This document shows positions 10,342-22,048 of a stretch of DNA of 64,000 nucleotides, piece after piece. A program made the translations under genes and the position numbers. Where the stretch lies: positions 1 to 64,000 of the forward strand of contig QNQO01002088.1 of assembly GCA_003290165.1 (NCBI GenBank), given 5' to 3'. The stretch's first letter is position 1; the number at the start of each line of letters is the position of its first letter. The stretch comes from Berberis thunbergii. Its lineage: Eukaryota > Streptophyta > Magnoliopsida > Ranunculales > Berberidaceae. The notes under the pieces were generated by a model. The model saw only the letters and a program-made list of their open reading frames with translations. It searched no databases and was not told the origin of the DNA.

Positions 10342-10499
10342 TCTGATTCTTATATTATATAAATTACTAATAAAACTACAGGCTCCCTAGTATTAAAAGC
10401 AATTAGATTCCCCTAAGAACCAGTACTTAAAAGACGAACACATAAGTTTAGAATCACTTCATTCATCTCCACTAGACAGACCACTACATGCACCCAAAA

Positions 10500-10960
10500 T
10501 GAAAATGCATTCTTTCAATCCCCTCAATGTCCTTCCATATTTTCATTGTCTTCGGTCTTCCCTTACCATGTCCAATTGGATGATTTAGTTACTCCAATAG
10601 CTCTCGATGCCTCATTCCCATTTCTAACCATACTACTATTGATGTCAATTGTCAATAATAATCTCTTCAGTGATCCCCCAGGTGTTGTTACACAATATTT
10701 GACTTTATTCTTCACTTGCCCTTCACTTACACCCATATTAACGATACCATTAGAGAAGCCGCAACTTTGACAAGGCCAAACCCGGTGGGTCGGCACCCGG
10801 AACTGTTGGGTTGGGTTTCAATTGAAGCAGATATATGTGAGGTGCAATGTGAAAAGTCTTGAGGCCAATCTGGATTTTTTTGAAATATAACCCCTGCAAA
10901 CCCAAATGCCGCAGACTGAGTTTGAACCCGTGAACTAGTAGTACCGTTCATCACTGCTCA
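10500..10960 (+). pseudogene. LRK10-like ectodomain relic 1 (first copy)
   Basis: Frame-shifting pieces resemble the middle and end of the ectodomain: NLFSDPPGVVTQYLTLFF followed by TCP (like the TLFSYxxxxNLTLFYGCP region) and, after 10800, a QCEKS-x-GQSGF piece matching the cysteine motif before exon 1 ends. The signal peptide and first domain are not readable. It follows the same leader type (ATG near 10500, HSFNPLN). It is non-functional. The duplicate is at 39271-39733. Confidence 0.55.
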
Positions 10961-11190
10961 ACTATTGAACCATCACACCTTTGACAGATAGTGATGAACT
11001 ATTCTACAAATAATTATAAATATTCTCTTAATCACAACCTGAAAAGAAAGACTCGATCAATCTCAAGTCAACTGTGATGGATAGATTAGAAAGATATGTA
11101 TACTTGGTTCTTCAATTTATATTTTCCCACAAAGCTTGCTAAAATCAATGTCACTTCATTTCATTCATCGTCCTTAGAGAGACTTCCAAA

Positions 11191-11320
11191 ATGGTTCCTT
11201 TCGTCTCCTTAATCTCATTTTTCTTGTTCACCTTCATTCTTCCCTTGTCCATCTCCCAAGCTGAAGATGATTATAGGTACCACTCCAGCTGCTCAGAATA
11301 CTTCGACTATAAGAAAAAAA
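11191..11320 (+). pseudogene. LRK10-like ectodomain relic 2, N-terminus only (first copy)
   Basis: From the ATG at 11191 it reads a signal peptide and the first residues of the mature ectodomain: MVPFVSLISFFLF, then SISQAEDDYRYHS and CSEYFDY, after which coding is lost in an AT repeat. The upstream leader (about 11020-11190) is the same as that of the LRK10-like paralogues at 16430 and 23560, so this is the ancestral 5' end that those genes have lost. Confidence 0.7.
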
Positions 11321-11342
11321 TATATATATCATGTCATAAGAC

Positions 11343-11440
11343 TGTCAAAGGTGTAGTGGCTTAGTGATTGAGCAGTAAATCACAAAATCGAACCCAACCG
11401 GCAGCATCTAGGTGGGAGGGGTTAAGGGATAGATATATAT
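11343..11440 (+). mobile_element. tRNA-related SINE candidate (first copy)
   Basis: An A-box-like tagtggcttagtgattgag and a B-box-like aaatcgaaccc lie about 35 bp apart. The block is flanked by near-perfect 21-bp direct repeats (tatatatcatgtcat[a/g]agac) that look like target duplications. The tail is an AT repeat rather than poly-A. Short length and divergence keep confidence moderate. Confidence 0.5.
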
Positions 11441-11656
11441 ATATATATCATGTCATGAGACACTGAATCAGTCTAATTGAGCAGTTGTTGTGTAGATTAG
11501 GACTTGTAAGTCTCAAGTCAAAGTCATACCAAAGAAAATATCTACACCAAAAAATCAACAAAGACGCCCTTGATTTTTCAACAACGCTTGCTAAAATCAG
11601 AATCACTTGATTCATTCATCTCCCTAAGATGGACTTATTTTCGTTATACACCCAAC

Positions 11657-12226
11657 ATGCATCCTTTCATCTCCTTGATCTTCCTTTTCATGGTCATTTT
11701 CTATCTATCCTCATCTATCTCCCAAGCTGAAAATGATTTTAGGTACTCCAATTGCTTACAAGACTTTGATTGTGGATTCATCAAGAACATCAGTTACTCT
11801 TTCTGAAGCTGTACCCGACCTGATTACTGTGGACACCCAGATTTCTAGCTTGACTGCCCAGAAAATGATGATTCTCATAAAACTCTCTTCAGTTACCCAA
11901 ACACCTTGACCCTTTACTTCAATTTATTTTACTGATGCCCTTTTCTTACTAAGGTACCTAGGCATTTCATCTGTTCCATTAACGGTACCTCTAGTGACAC
12001 TACAGTTTTGAGTGAGATTGATCCAGTGGGTTTTTATCTGGTGCTTTTGCGATGTAATGTTAAAATCACAGTTCTTATTCTTGAAGGAACTGTTTTATCA
12101 ACAGTGGAGGCAGTGTTGAGTGCTGGGTTTGAAGTAAATTACAAAATGGATGCTAAATTGTGCAATGAATGTGTGAAATTTTTGTCAAACGAAGAGATAA
12201 ATTTGTATATTGAATATTTTTTATAA
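11657..12226 (+). pseudogene. LRK10-like ectodomain relic 3 (first copy)
   Basis: It starts MHPFISLIFLFMVIF, reads SNCLQDFDCGFIKNISYSF, then hits a stop at the position of the conserved W in SYPFWG. Further pieces follow: YCGHPDF, a LFSYPNTLTLYFNLFY piece with a large internal deletion before it, an FICSINGT piece, and the C-terminal AGFEVNYKMDAKLCNEC. A Ty1/copia fragment cuts it off at about 12235. It is non-functional. Confidence 0.8.
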
Positions 12227-12235
12227 AACTCTGCA

Positions 12236-14935
12236 AATCAATCTAGATCCTAAAATATTGGTGTCTTGGTGTACAAGGATTAACCTAATAGGAACCAGTG
12301 ACATTATAGGGAACATATTTGTACAATGATTAATCTAATAGGAAACAATAAGCTAACAAAAACAATATAGGAAACAGTGAGCTAATAGGATACAATAACC
12401 TATATGACCACACCAACACTCCCCCTCAAGATGGAAAATAGATATCACTCATGCCCAGCTTGACAATCTTCTCTTAAAACTTCTCGTATATGAAATTATG
12501 ATCGATCTCTATATGTTTAGTTCGGTCATGATGGATAGGATTCTCAGCAATCTTAATCACTGACTTATTATCACAATATAACTTCTTGGTTCCTTCAGAT
12601 GGAAACCAAGCTTCGCCACAAACCGTCTCAACCATAATAATTCTTGTATCCCTTTTAACCATTGCCCTGTATTCTTGTATTCAGCTTCTGTACTGGAGAA
12701 CAAAACAATCTTCTGTTTTTTACTAACCAAGTAACTATGTTGCCTCCAACAAAAGTTAAAATCATGTAGTTGAACGTCATTTGTCTCCTAGATCACCCCA
12801 ATCTGAATCACAATATACCATAACTTTTGCATGATTATGCTTAGAAAATAGAAAGCCTTTCCTGGTGTTTACTTCCAATACCCCAAAATTCTTACAACAA
12901 CATTTATATGGATGTCACTCGAATTATGCATAAAACAACATCCAACACTAACTGCATAAGCAATGTCCGGTCGAGTGTGTGAAAGGTAAATCAGACGACC
13001 AACTAACCGTTGATATATTTCCTTATCAGTAAGAACTTGATTTAGAAGTTCCTAAAGGCCATGGTTTTGTTTAATGGGCGTACCAATAGGCTTGCAACTA
13101 GGGGTGGGCAAGAATTTCGATCCCGACCCTACTGACCCGGACTGATATGGTTTCGAACCGGTTCAAACCAGGATGAATCGGTTTATGTTGTTTTTATCCC
13201 GATCCCGAACCAGTTTGAATTGGGACGGAACCGGTTTTCACAAATTTTGTCCCGGACCATTCGGTCCATCCCGGTTACTGTAGCAAGCCCAAGCCAACGT
13301 ACTTTTATCACGTCAAAAGCCCAATTTTTCACGCCCTAATAAATTTCATTCATAATCAGAGGATTCATAATCCCAAGTGTCTGCCCCTCATCTCGCCCTC
13401 GCCCTCGCCCTCACCTTCGGATCTGACCGCTACTCGTCCTAAGGGTGGTGTTCGAGATCTAGCGAGGGCACGTTGACTTTTTCTTGCAGTTTTGAACAAA
13501 AAGGAAGATTAAGGGTGAATGAAGAAAACAGAAGATGTGATTTTACTGTCCATTTGTGGATAAAGCTCCAATGTTGTTTGAATCTTCTAATCTTCATAGT
13601 TTGATTCAATGGCATAATAGCAAATTTTCTAGTGACATTTCTTTTAGCCCCCATCGTGGCCCCTCCTTCACCTCCTCATCCTCCTCTCTTCTTCTTCTTC
13701 AAGTTGTCATTGTTGTTGTTTGTATTCTTTTTTATTGTTTAAAGTTTTGTTGAAGTCAAAAGCCCAATTTTTTCACGCCCACGTACTTGTTGGGCTTGGG
13801 CCTTTTTAGAACCGGGATGGCATGGTCCCGACCCGGATTGTCCCGGTTCAAAACAGTCTGGTACCAATCGGGTCAGCCCAAAAAATTTGATTTCCCGACT
13901 CATACTGTTCCCGTTTCACTGTACCGGGACCGGAACCGGGATTAGCCCAAACCCGAACTGACTCGGACCGTGCCCACCCCTACTTGCAACTAAGCATGCC
14001 AGTCTCCTTTAATAACATATTTTCGTTGTGACAAAAAAATTTCCTTGCTTAGATCGGGTAATTTAAATGCCCAAAAAGTACTTCGAATCTCCAAGATCTT
14101 TCATATCAAATTCGGATGTCAAATAAGCTTTCAACTTAGTCATTTCATCAACATCATCACCAATAATAGTCATATCATCCACATAAATAATAAGTGTTGT
14201 TAGGTTGCCATTTTGTTTTTTCAAAAATAGTGTAGATCAACGTTACTATGCCCATATCCATATTTCTGCATAACTAGCCGAAACTTGCCAAACCATACTC
14301 TCAGTGATTGTTTAAGACCATATAGAGCATTTTTCAACTTACATACCAAACTAGTATTACCAAAAGCATTGTATCCAGGTGGCATACTCGTATAAAATTC
14401 TTCGGATAAATCTCCATGTAATAAAGCATTTTTATATCATACTGCTATAAAGGCCAATCAGCATTGTAGCAATAGATAATAAAACCCAAACAATATTTAA
14501 CTTTGCTACAAGTGCAAAAGTCTCCTGATACTCAATACCATAAGTTTGAATAAAACCACGAGCCACTAACATTGTTTTATACCTATCAATAGTGCCACTT
14601 CGCTTATGTTTCACCGTAAATACCCACTTACAATCAACATTTCTTTCCTTCTGGAAAATTTATAAGGTTCCATGTTTGATTTTCTTCCGAAGCATGCATT
14701 TCCTCAGCCATGGCTTCTGCCCATTTAGGGTCATTCAAGTTGTACTCTGGTTGGGATGATGACAACTGATATTTGATTGGCAAAGGTGTGAATAGCACAA
14801 GGCAATTTCTTAGTAAAAACATAATGAGCAACATGATACTTCACCGTATTTGAGTTGTCCGATGAGTATGCCAACTGCCATTGAACAATTGCTTTTGCGC
14901 TTCCCATATCAGATTCGTTATCTTAACCAAGAAAC
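12236..14935 (-). mobile_element. Ty1/copia retrotransposon fragment, 5'-truncated (first copy)
   Basis: On the minus strand there is a 3' LTR piece starting TGTTGGTG at 12418, preceded by the polypurine tract gagggggag (12427-12419). Then, going upstream: an RNase H region with KLYCDNKSVIKIAENP and HDRTKHIEIDHNFI (12474-12662); reverse transcriptase with the catalytic YVDDM (about 14170); and the RT start with YKTMLVARGFIQTYGIEYQE (14432-14614) and a KWAEAMAEEMHA piece (14634-14834). Gag, protease and integrase are absent. Two stops and shifts are present. A hAT element is inserted at 13099-13982. Confidence 0.88.
13099..13982. mobile_element. Non-autonomous hAT element 1 (first copy)
   Basis: The ends are taggggtgggca and tgcccacccccta-type inverted repeats, flanked by perfect 8-bp duplications cttgcaac (13091-13098 and 13983-13990). 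It is inserted into the copia reverse transcriptase. Its subterminal parts are rich in ccggttc/gaaccgg motifs. The centre (about 13312-13780) is bounded by a direct repeat of gtcaaaagcccaatttt and is unlike the ends, so it may be acquired DNA. There is no transposase. Confidence 0.92.
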
Positions 14936-15929
14936 TAGGGATGGGCAGGTCCGGGTAATCGACCAGAAAATTAAAAACTAAAAACCCACCCGATATTTTT
15001 AAGCCCGCAATTTTGAGGCCCGAGACCAGACCGAGTTGGGCTAGTTAACCAAGGCCCGGTTAACCGAATTCTGGGCCTGTTTCGGGTCGATCTCGGTACA
15101 AAAAAAAATTCCCAAATTTGAGAGATCAATTTGAGATCAGGAATTCTAGAGACCTCTCTCATCTCTTTCACTCACAGAGCTCTTTCATCTCTCTCAGATC
15201 TCTCATCTCTCTCACTCACCGAGCTCTTTCTCGCGATCTCAGCAACACCGAGCTCGCCATCGTGATCTCTGCCAACCCATCCATCCTGATTCAGTGATTC
15301 TTCATTGGAAACACCTGCTTACCTTGCTTCAGGTTCAAATTTCAAACATCCATACCGTTTTGTTTTATAAACCCCTCCATCTCCACATTTCATCGCTTTC
15401 ACTCTCTTTCTCTGGTCTCGACACCCTCTCAGTGTCTCCTCTTCGCCATGGCGATCGACAAAACCCTCCCTTTACAATCAAGCAACAATGCTAACATCGG
15501 GGGCAAAAAAACCATCGAAGAGACCTACCAGAAGAAATCCTAGCTCGAGCACATCCTCTTCCGCCCCGACACATACATCGGCTCCATCGAGCACCACTCG
15601 TAAACCCTTTGGGTTTATGACAACTATGATATGGTCCGTCACGAGGTCAGCTATGTCCCGGGTCTTTACAAGATCTTCGACGAGATCTTGGTCAACACTG
15701 CGGACAACAAACAACGAGACCCTTCATACCTTTTGAGGTTTTTTATTCATACCGGGCCAAGCCGGTTACCCAATGAGTTTCAGAAAGGATAACCGAGGAC
15801 CGGACCAGAAACATCGGGCCGAGCCAGGTTTTAAGACCGAAATTTTAATAATAAATAAAAAACCGACCCGACCCGATCAGTCCGGTTGTCGGTTCGGTCC
15901 GAGTTTTCGGTCTGAAATGCCCACTCCTA
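14936..15929. mobile_element. Non-autonomous hAT element 2 carrying TOP2 DNA (first copy)
   Basis: The ends are tagggatgggca and tgcccactccta inverted repeats. The flanks are caagaaac (14928-14935) and caggaaac (15930-15937), an 8-bp target duplication with one mismatch. The outer parts hold cccga/tcggg-rich subterminal sequence like the other hAT copies. The interior carries the promoter and first coding part of DNA topoisomerase II. It has no transposase, so it would need one supplied in trans. It lies where the copia fragment meets LRK10-like upstream sequence. Confidence 0.9.
15448..15745 (+). pseudogene. TOP2 (fragment): DNA topoisomerase II N-terminal fragment
   Basis: From the ATG at 15448 the frame reads the start of plant topoisomerase II: KKTIEETYQKKS, stop, LEHILFRPDTYIGSIEHHS, stop, TLWVYDNYDM and YVPGLYKIFDEILVNTADN. 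This is the beginning of the GHKL ATPase domain, including the N-box (EILVNxADN). The two stops (TAG 15541, TAA 15601) sit where the family has Gln, so each is a single C-to-T change. Upstream lies a pyrimidine-rich leader and a tttataaaccc TATA-like site near 15366. The capture therefore came from genomic DNA, with promoter, rather than from mRNA. Confidence 0.88.
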
Positions 15930-15937
15930 CAGGAAAC

Positions 15938-16588
15938 CATCGACCCTGCTTTATTGCCAAAAAACAAAGAGCATTAACATCATTACAATGCCACTGTAAC
16001 ACCATGGAACTTGCCACCAACTTCAAACAATCTCCCCCCTGATCAACTCAGATTGCTTGGCTGCTCGATTAGGCCATTGAACTATGGTAGAAATTTCAAT
16101 TATGGAATTTTATTTCAGGCGTGAAACCGATACGAAATTTAAGGGATAATTCTGATGTGGCTATCATCTTCTGAAGTAAACAAGGTCAAATGAAAGAAAA
16201 ATGATGGTGTTGGCATGTGTGTTAGTTTTGAAAAGTTTTAGTTCAATAAGAACACATATACCTACATAGAAACTTCCGAGCAACTTATACAATGAAATAA
16301 TTGCACGGGAAACTTCGTTTTCCATGTGAACATGAAGATTATCTTCAAATTAGATTAGAATGAGTACCTAGTAGAATCTATTATTGTGACGTAGAAAGTG
16401 ATGAACTAGTCCAATACTCTCTTAATCACAACCTGAAAGGAAAGACTTGATAAGTCTCAAATAAACTGTGATGGATAGTTTGGAAAGATACGTACTCTTG
16501 GTTCTTCAATTTATATTTTCTCACAAATTAAGCTTGCTAAAATCAGTGTCATTTCATTTCATTTATCTTCCTTAGAGAGACTTCCAAA
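15938..16588 (+). promoter_or_regulatory. Upstream region of LRK10-like pseudogene (first copy)
   Basis: From 16075 on, this matches the upstream DNA of the paralogue at 23202-23717 and, inverted, 5791-6330. It includes the leader just before the ATG at 16589. The part at 15938-16070 joins on to sequence left of hAT element 2 when the element is removed. No working promoter is claimed. Confidence 0.55.
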
Positions 16589-17612
16589 ATGGTCCCCTAA
16601 CTGATATAAACGTCACCTACTTCAACAATTGTCCTCACTCCATCCCGGGTACATTACCATGTCCTGGAGGCCCTTATGAAAGTGGTTACCAGATTGCACT
16701 TACGAACTCTCGTGATGATGTTGCAACATATGAACCATGTGACAGTAGTGTGGTGATTCCGGTTCTTTAAGAGTTTGTTAATAGATATGGTATTCAAGAG
16801 AGGAGTGGCAGGACTGGAGAAGCAGTTGAGGTGGTATTGAGGAATGCTTTTGGCAATCAGTCTAAGGATGTGTTTGAAACAAAGATAAAGTGAATGAAAA
16901 AAAAAAAAAAAGTTAACCATCAGGATAGAGAATGCTAATGGCTACAGGATCCTTGTTTACTAAAAATCTCTTATCATGTGTACAGATAATCTTTTTGTGA
17001 TTTAGTTGTACGCAACTGTTTATAGAACAGTGTTTACCTTTACAACTTCTAAACACAAGTATTTGTTATTCAACTAAAAGATATAGAAATCAGTAGGAAG
17101 ATTTGCACCTGCTTCCACTAACTGTGAACGATTTGATGATTGTGCTGCAGGGAACAAGCCAAAGAAGGTTATAATAATAGGTATGTATTGATCCAATTCA
17201 TTCTATCCCACAGAAAATAACACAAAAATGTTTTTGCAACCATGTTTTGTAATCAGGGTGACGTGGCGTGATTTCGAAAGCATGATGAAATCCTCAAAGA
17301 TTTTATGTGTATCGCGATGTTGTACAAAACTCCTCTAACAATGCCATATCATCCTGGTTGCAAAACCTGATTTCCTAACCTCACTCAAAATTAAATCATC
17401 ACCAAACGAGCACTATTATCATAACTGCAACAGAGCTTTATCTTATTTGACTTCTATCTCTTCTATTGTGTACAGCTGCCATAGTGGCTGGAACACTCCT
17501 CACAGTGGCAACAATAGCTATTGTATTTTGTTGCTTAAGAAGAAAACCAAACACTTCAATTTTCGTGTGGGGGAGAAAGGCAGAGAAGTGCAAAAAGGTT
17601 GAAGAAAAATAA
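16589..17612 (+). pseudogene. LRK10-like pseudogene lacking the kinase (first copy)
   Basis: The exon-1 relic (16589-16893) starts MVP and at once meets a stop because the signal peptide and first ectodomain domain are deleted. In another frame it reads the second half of the ectodomain (NVTYFNNCPHSIPGTLPCPG, DVATYEPCDSSVVIPVL, stop, EFVNRYGIQERS) and ends before the usual last cysteine motif. Exon 2 is 17151-17180 (donor tag|gtatgt). Exon 3 starts at 17476 with the membrane segment (AAIVAGTLLTVATIAIVFCC) and juxtamembrane part, then breaks off at about 17605 and stops at 17612. No kinase follows. Confidence 0.88.
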
Positions 17613-18710
17613 ATGGTTGCGGCACATGTATCATTACGACTAAACATATTTATTTAATGTATGTCCTGTCATTCATCTTTTTAATATCCATTGCAGTATT
17701 ATCTCAATCACAAATATTTGATGTTTCTGTAATGGTAGCTTAAACTAAATTAACTATAATATTTTTGTTAAATATTAACAATCTATCTTATTTTTAAAAA
17801 AAAATTCTCAATACTAAAATTTGTCATATCTCATAAATTTGCATTTGTAATTCATCAAAATGGCAAAAAACACAATAAACCACAATAACATTACTCCACA
17901 TGCTAAATGTTTGAGTAGACAACAAAACATAATTTTTTTTTTCAGAATTTCGGCAGAGTTTACTTTGTTTTCTTAATTTTTTTTTCCAACAATAAACCCT
18001 GTCATACACAATAATATTGCATTTGTAATTCTTCAAAATGCAAATATATAAAATGAACCACTACAACATTGTTCCATATGCTAAATGTTTGAGTAGACAA
18101 CAAAATTTTTGACAAAGTCTACTAATGAGCAAGAAATACAATACCTCCAGAGTAGCACATTTTGTATGCAAATGTAAATCACATTGTGTACATGCTTAAC
18201 ATTGAAGTCCCACTGTATCACATTGTATACAAATGTATGTTAGGATATTCAACACTGTATTCTAATGTATGCTAGGAATATTCTAACATTGAAGTCTCAC
18301 TGTACATGTCAATAAATCACATCATTCTTATCAATAAATCTCATTGTAAATGTTAATGAAAAAAACAAAACTGCATCATAGCATGAGTATGCAAATGTCA
18401 ATAAAAAAAATTAGAATAAAAGCTCTATAATATTTCAATAAAACGTTGTTGATTTCATTCCAATAGATCTTACCATCCAATGCATAAGAATATTATCCTT
18501 TTAAGGGCTAGATTTTTCTTTTATTCATATAATTCCTGAAAAGTAATTCAAAAGATTAAAACAGACACCTATACTAAATGAAATTATTTTTAAAAAATGA
18601 AAATTTTAATTAGGGTCTAATTGGGGCATTTACAAATGGGGTCTATTGATTAATTACTAAGTGGACATTTCAATAGAATAGAATAAACTAATGCAAAAAC
18701 ATGAAATAAC
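17613..18710. repeat. AT-rich intergenic DNA with a two-copy 170-bp repeat (first copy)
   Basis: A segment with tttgcatttgtaattc, then ccacatgctaaatgtttgagtagacaac, occurs at about 17837-17935 and again at about 18010-18110. A shorter piece recurs near 20605. The rest is AT-rich with no gene. Confidence 0.6.
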
Positions 18711-18713
18711 TTA

Positions 18714-20303
18714 GGGGGGTGTATTGTATATGGATTCTTATGGAATTGATAAATAATTTGAAAAGTCCACGGACTCTTTAAATTGTCCACAAACTCTTTA
18801 AATTGTCCACAGACTTCTGATGATTCCTTAAATCCATAGACTTTTGCTACAGACTTTCTAGAGATTTATGAAAATCCACGGACTTTGTATGAACGACTTT
18901 TACAGATTTCTAATTATTTGCAAGATAAAAAAAAAGTTTGTGCTGACATATCCTCTAACAAACCAAATATATTAAACATTGGAGAACAAGACATGTATCA
19001 AAAAGATAACCAGGCAGGTAATGACATGAAATCGCAATCCAACATTCAACAAAATCAAATCATTCAACACAACCAAATTAAAAATCATCACTTGCAAAAT
19101 GAAATAAACACACAGTATTTAGCCTTATGCATATAAAAAGTATCAAACTACATGACTTAAAATCCAAATGACCTATAGTTTATTAGCTTTATGCATCCCT
19201 TTGTGCCCAAGTGATCCAGGGTAATGCAATCAAAGCAATCGTGCGCAGATGCTCTAAAGGGACAATGTGGCATGACAAGCAATAAGTGCATAAGTTTCAA
19301 AGCACCTTTATGAAATTATGTAATTGTAGGAATAAAGTTTGAATGAAAACCTAGAAAATAATGCAAAATCATATACCTCCTGCCACAACCAGTTATAATA
19401 CCCAAGTATGGAGTTGCCAATTTTGATAAATGTTCATTGAGAATTACCATATCCACACATAACCCCCACCATGCTTATTACCTAACACATCCTATTAATA
19501 ACCCTCACCCCCTAGCAAGCACAAAAGATACGCTGCAATTTTCTTAATAGAAGTTTGTCACTAGGCTTTCGCATTAGGAATCTAAAACCCTATAACTGCT
19601 ATGCTGAAAGTACCCATCGTTTCCCATTCCTAGTTGGCGTAAAGGTGTTAGATTAAACATACCAAACTGATGCTATAAAAAAAATGAGACGGAGTTGTAT
19701 CGAAAAGAAAGGGAAAGGTAGAAAAGAAAGAGAGGGAAGTTATTTTCTCTCATCTTTGTACGACACAAAGTTGGGATAAGGGAAAGATGAGATTTAGCAT
19801 GAGAGAATGCAAATGGATTGGCCTAACTTTGTTGTGGTGGCGACCCTTGAGTCTGCAGAGGCACAACTTGTTGAAGAGGGTATGAAAATGGCTAGTCTTG
19901 ATGAGAAGAAAAATGAGAAGAGACTAGTTACAAAGAATAAGAAGAAGATGTGATAAAAGAGGGAGGGAGACTTTTTTTCACGTTGAAATCTTTGATATGG
20001 AGGCTGGCAAATTATTGAACTTTGTTATTTATACCTAACACTACAAAGTCCATGAGAATCCATGATTTTCCAAATCCATAAATATGAATGATATTTTGAA
20101 TACCCTAAAACTTTTGTGGACTTTCTGAAATCCATATTGAATACCCTTATACTTTGTGGATTTCAGAAAGACTTTTTAAAATCCTGATTGAATACCCCTA
20201 GACTTTTGTGGACTTTTTAAAATCCAAATTGAATACACTTGGATTTTCAGAATTCATGGAATTTATTAAATTGCCCACAAAATCCAGATACAATACACCC
20301 CTC
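18714..20303. mobile_element. PIF/Harbinger-like non-autonomous element (first copy)
   Basis: Inverted ends ggggggtgtattgtatatgg and, at the right, ccagatacaatacacccctc are flanked by tta on both sides (18711-18713; 20304-20306), the 3-bp target typical of PIF/Harbinger. Subterminal blocks of gtccacggactctttaaatt type repeat near both ends. An 83-codon Asn/Gln-rich frame (18885-19136) has no recognised domain and may be a leftover of the element's second ORF. There is no transposase. Confidence 0.72.
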
Positions 20304-20689
20304 TTAACTTATTCTCTATCTTGATTTCAATGCTAGTCCAAAACATGGACATCTCAATAGAATAAACTAAGTAGTTGTTGAAATAACTTAACCTATTCTC
20401 TCACAGCAAAAATATTTTTTTAATTTCAATCACCATGATAATTATGATTGTCAACAGACTGGACTTATGCAAAAAAAAAATTTGATTTTAAATCGAATTT
20501 GGTGCTTTAATAAATATATATTGTCATTCTAAACATGTGTCAATAATCATACCCCAAGGTTGTGGCACTAATCACACCCCAAGGTTGTATCACTAATCTA
20601 CCTTACTATAACATTACTCCACATACTAAATGTTTGAGTATGATAAATAAATATACTTACATGCCTAATCACCTCAATCAACTTTTAAA
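20304..20689. other. AT-rich spacer
   Basis: AT-rich DNA with a short duplicated phrase (actaatcacaccccaaggttgt) near 20570. The segment right of the Harbinger-like element (ggacatctcaatagaataaa) resembles the segment left of it (18663), an extra flanking direct repeat. No gene is seen. Confidence 0.5.
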
Positions 20690-21720
20690 GAAAATAAATA
20701 AATAAATATAATCAATGTTAGGTATGGGAATCGATCATTTGCACTCTTATTGGGGATAAATCTTCATAAAAGACTAACTTTAAGTCTCAGCCATTAGATC
20801 TCTATGTTTGGATAAATCTCAGCCATCTTTTATCTCCCAAAAATAAATAAATAAATAAATAAATATCAAATGTTGGGGGCATGGGAATCGAACCCATGCA
20901 CTCTCTTGGTGCTTTAAATTATATAAGATCCGCCAGATTCATATATTTGGTTAAATCTGAGCCGTCTTTTATCTCCCACCCCAAACATCGTCCTGTTTTG
21001 TAAGATAAATAATTGTATGCTTAATCACCATCATCAACAATTGAATAAAAATAAATAAATATCAAAATGTTGGGTATGAGAATCGAACCCATGCACTCTT
21101 GATGCTTTTAGTTTTATGTGATCCGTTAGATTCTTATATTTGAGTAAAGCTTAGTCGTCTTTTATCTCTCACCTCAAACACCATCTTGTTTTGTATATAT
21201 AACTAGGAAATTCCTCGTGCCATTGGCACAATAAAAGTTAAAAGTTGTTAAAATATGACTACCCTTGACTTTTCAACACCACCATCATCAACAATTGATG
21301 AAAAATAAATAAACATAAAAATTATTGGATATGAGAATCGAACTTATGCACTCTTGGTGCTTTAAGTTGTATGTGATCCGTCAGATTCTTATATTTTAAT
21401 AAATATCTGTCGTCTTTTATCTCCAACTTCAAACACTATTCTGAATTGTAATATAAACAAGGGTATCCCCCATGCCTTTGGTAAGGTAAAAGTTTAAAAC
21501 TTGTCAAAACATGATCATCTTTAAGTTTTTATCTTTTATACTTAAATGTCTAATCACCATCATTAACAATTGAAGAAAAATAAATAAATATCAAAATATT
21601 GGGTATGAGAATCGAACTCAATTATTCTTGGTGCTTTAAGTTCTATACAATTCGTTAGATTCTTATATTTGAGTAAATCTAAGCCGTTTTTTATCTCCCA
21701 CCTAAAACACCATCATTTGT
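20690..21720. repeat. Irregular tandem repeat with tRNA T-arm-like motif (first copy)
   Basis: Five units, 157 to 275 bp apart, share gagaatcgaacccatgcactc, ttggtgctttaa, gatccg-cagattcttatattt and gtcttttatctccca. The first phrase, read on the minus strand, looks like a tRNA T-arm, but there is no cloverleaf. Some spacers carry ctaggaaattcctcgtgccattgg-type blocks. Probably a decayed tRNA-derived or RTE-type repeat family amplified locally. Confidence 0.65.
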
Positions 21721-22048
21721 AATATAAAATTCCCAGCATAACAATTGGTTGTGAGGGCTGAGGGTTGTGATTAAATTTAAATTCATAACATTTCTAAATT
21801 GCATATTAAAAACTTCACAGTGATTTGTTAAACCTGAAGTGTTTTTTTTTCTTCTTAAAAACAGTGTATATTGGCATGAAAATTTTATCCGATGTTGCAG
21901 GATCATGTAATGTGTTGCTCTTTCATATGGATCCCACTGCACTTTTTGTTAATCAGATCTCACTTCCCTCGCCCATTTCCTCTGACACTTAGAATTTCTG
22001 CACTTTGAAAGTCCAATACGCATTACTGAATACTCACATGCTCGAAAA

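Noticed and set aside
15478..15714. 78-codon minus-strand frame over the TOP2 fragment
   Set aside because: It is antisense to the TOP2 homology and has no similarity of its own.
20880..20910. tRNA gene
   Set aside because: Only a T-arm-like phrase is present, repeated five times; no acceptor stem, D-arm or anticodon arm can be paired around it.
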